Assembly (NCBI GenBank): GCA_016932015.1
Contig: JAFGDQ010000043.1
Coordinates: 1-64,000 of the forward strand
DNA length: 64,000 nucleotides
Reading direction: 5' to 3'
From: Spirochaetota bacterium
GTDB lineage: Bacteria; Spirochaetota; UBA4802; JAFGDQ01
In this document: positions 63,664 through 64,000 of the stretch, piece after piece
Layout: each line of letters starts with the position of its first letter
Numbering within the stretch: the first letter of the stretch is position 1
Program-made: the position numbers and the translations under genes
The notes under the pieces: generated by a model
The model's input: only the letters and a program-made list of their open reading frames with translations
The model's database searches: none
What the model was told of the DNA's origin: nothing

Positions 63664-64000
63664 GACAAATCCCCGGAATTTAATCTATACGCGAAAAGCT
63701 GAATTGATTCAGAACATTGCGCTTTAATCAAAATTATATTTTTGATTAATATTTCCCGTAATATCAGCCTGTATTTATATGGAAATAAGCTGTCAGGAAA
63801 AAATATATTAAACTATTGCAGTTTACGCTTAAATTAGTACATTCACCCGGCTTCGACTACACTCAGCCAGCGTAAAGGCCGCACCCTGAGCGCAGTCGAA
63901 GGGTGCGATATATATTAAACATTTCGTAACCCGCTATAATATTATTTCTGTTTTTATCAAAACACTGAAAAAGACTATATCGTGATCGATTACAGATTTT
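63664..64000. other. proS upstream region with inverted repeats
   Basis: No gene. TTAATCAAAA / TTTTGATTAA (63724-63749) forms a 10-bp stem with a 6-base loop; on the - strand it contains TATAAT, a possible proS -10. A GC-rich repeat element follows at 63851-63907. Confidence 0.5.
63851..63907. repeat. GC-rich dispersed-type hairpin repeat
   Basis: CTTCGACTACACTCAG (63851-63866) is an inverted copy of CTGAGCGCAGTCGAAG (63886-63901) with two differences; CGCACCCT / AGGGTGCG (63880-63887, 63900-63907) forms a nested perfect stem. This type of CTTCGACTGCGCTCAG repeat is found dispersed in many bacterial genomes and contrasts sharply with the AT-rich flanks. Confidence 0.6.

Overview
The window is about 64 kb of AT-rich bacterial chromosome from a Gram-negative anaerobe. 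Two TonB-dependent receptors, outer-membrane and lipoprotein signal peptides and an RND transporter point to an outer membrane. GlpABC, a transhydroxylase-like molybdoenzyme, FeoAB and many ferredoxin-type proteins point to anaerobic life. The chemoreceptor without a periplasmic domain, the degraded integrase and the general gene style make a spirochaete my best guess, but this is weak inference; no rRNA or other phylogenetic marker apart from proS is present.

Layout. 0.1-6.4 kb: housekeeping and sensory genes (lytic transglycosylase, beta-CASP nuclease, HAMP protein, TauE-type permease, TetR regulator). 6.9-11.1 kb: glpABC, the anaerobic glycerol-3-phosphate dehydrogenase. 11.1-14.7 kb: chemoreceptor, nucleotidyltransferase, and a PadR regulator with an obvious operator. 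15.3-24.2 kb: a molybdoenzyme locus with a transhydroxylase-like catalytic subunit and its iron-sulfur subunit on the + strand, convergent with moeA and a second catalytic paralogue on the - strand; a histone-H1-like basic protein and two small unknown proteins precede it. 24.4-30.7 kb: a haem/iron uptake operon (HmuY-like lipoprotein, TonB-dependent receptor, another lipoprotein), divergent from a DUF2325 / flavodoxin / DUF2023 operon. 30.7-31.4 kb: a non-coding stretch with degenerate repeats like a mobile-element end. 31.5-40.4 kb: an export block (RND/MMPL pump, ABC permease fused to a dead M1-peptidase-like domain, ABC ATPase, porin-like protein, lipoprotein-sorting protein). 40.8-56.4 kb: TetR regulator, second TonB-dependent receptor, a MarR/EFR1/SDR side operon, four methyltransferases, a pair of ABC exporter half-transporters, a small membrane gene broken by an in-frame stop, a FeoC-like regulator and feoAB. 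56.5-64 kb: small unknown genes, a MarR regulator, a hybrid histidine kinase, a decayed integrase beside tRNA-Arg and tRNA-Pro, and proS.

How it fits together. Between 28 and 48 kb, seven intergenic sites share the palindrome ATTAG-N6-CTAAT, four of them just after a TTGACA -35 element. They lie in front of the HmuY/TonB operon, the flavodoxin operon, the ABC operon, the TetR gene, the second TonB receptor and both methyltransferase operons. A second palindrome, TGAACA-N-TGTTCA with an upstream TGAACA half-site, lies in front of the export operon, the second TonB receptor and both methyltransferase operons; the neighbouring TetR protein is the natural candidate to bind it. I read the 24-56 kb region as one iron-starvation regulon. 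Flavodoxin replacing ferredoxin, haem capture and FeoAB are conventional members. The methyltransferase / ABC exporter / RND / TonB part is not one I can assign to a known pathway and is the best candidate for an undescribed system, perhaps for handling a methylated metallophore or tetrapyrrole.
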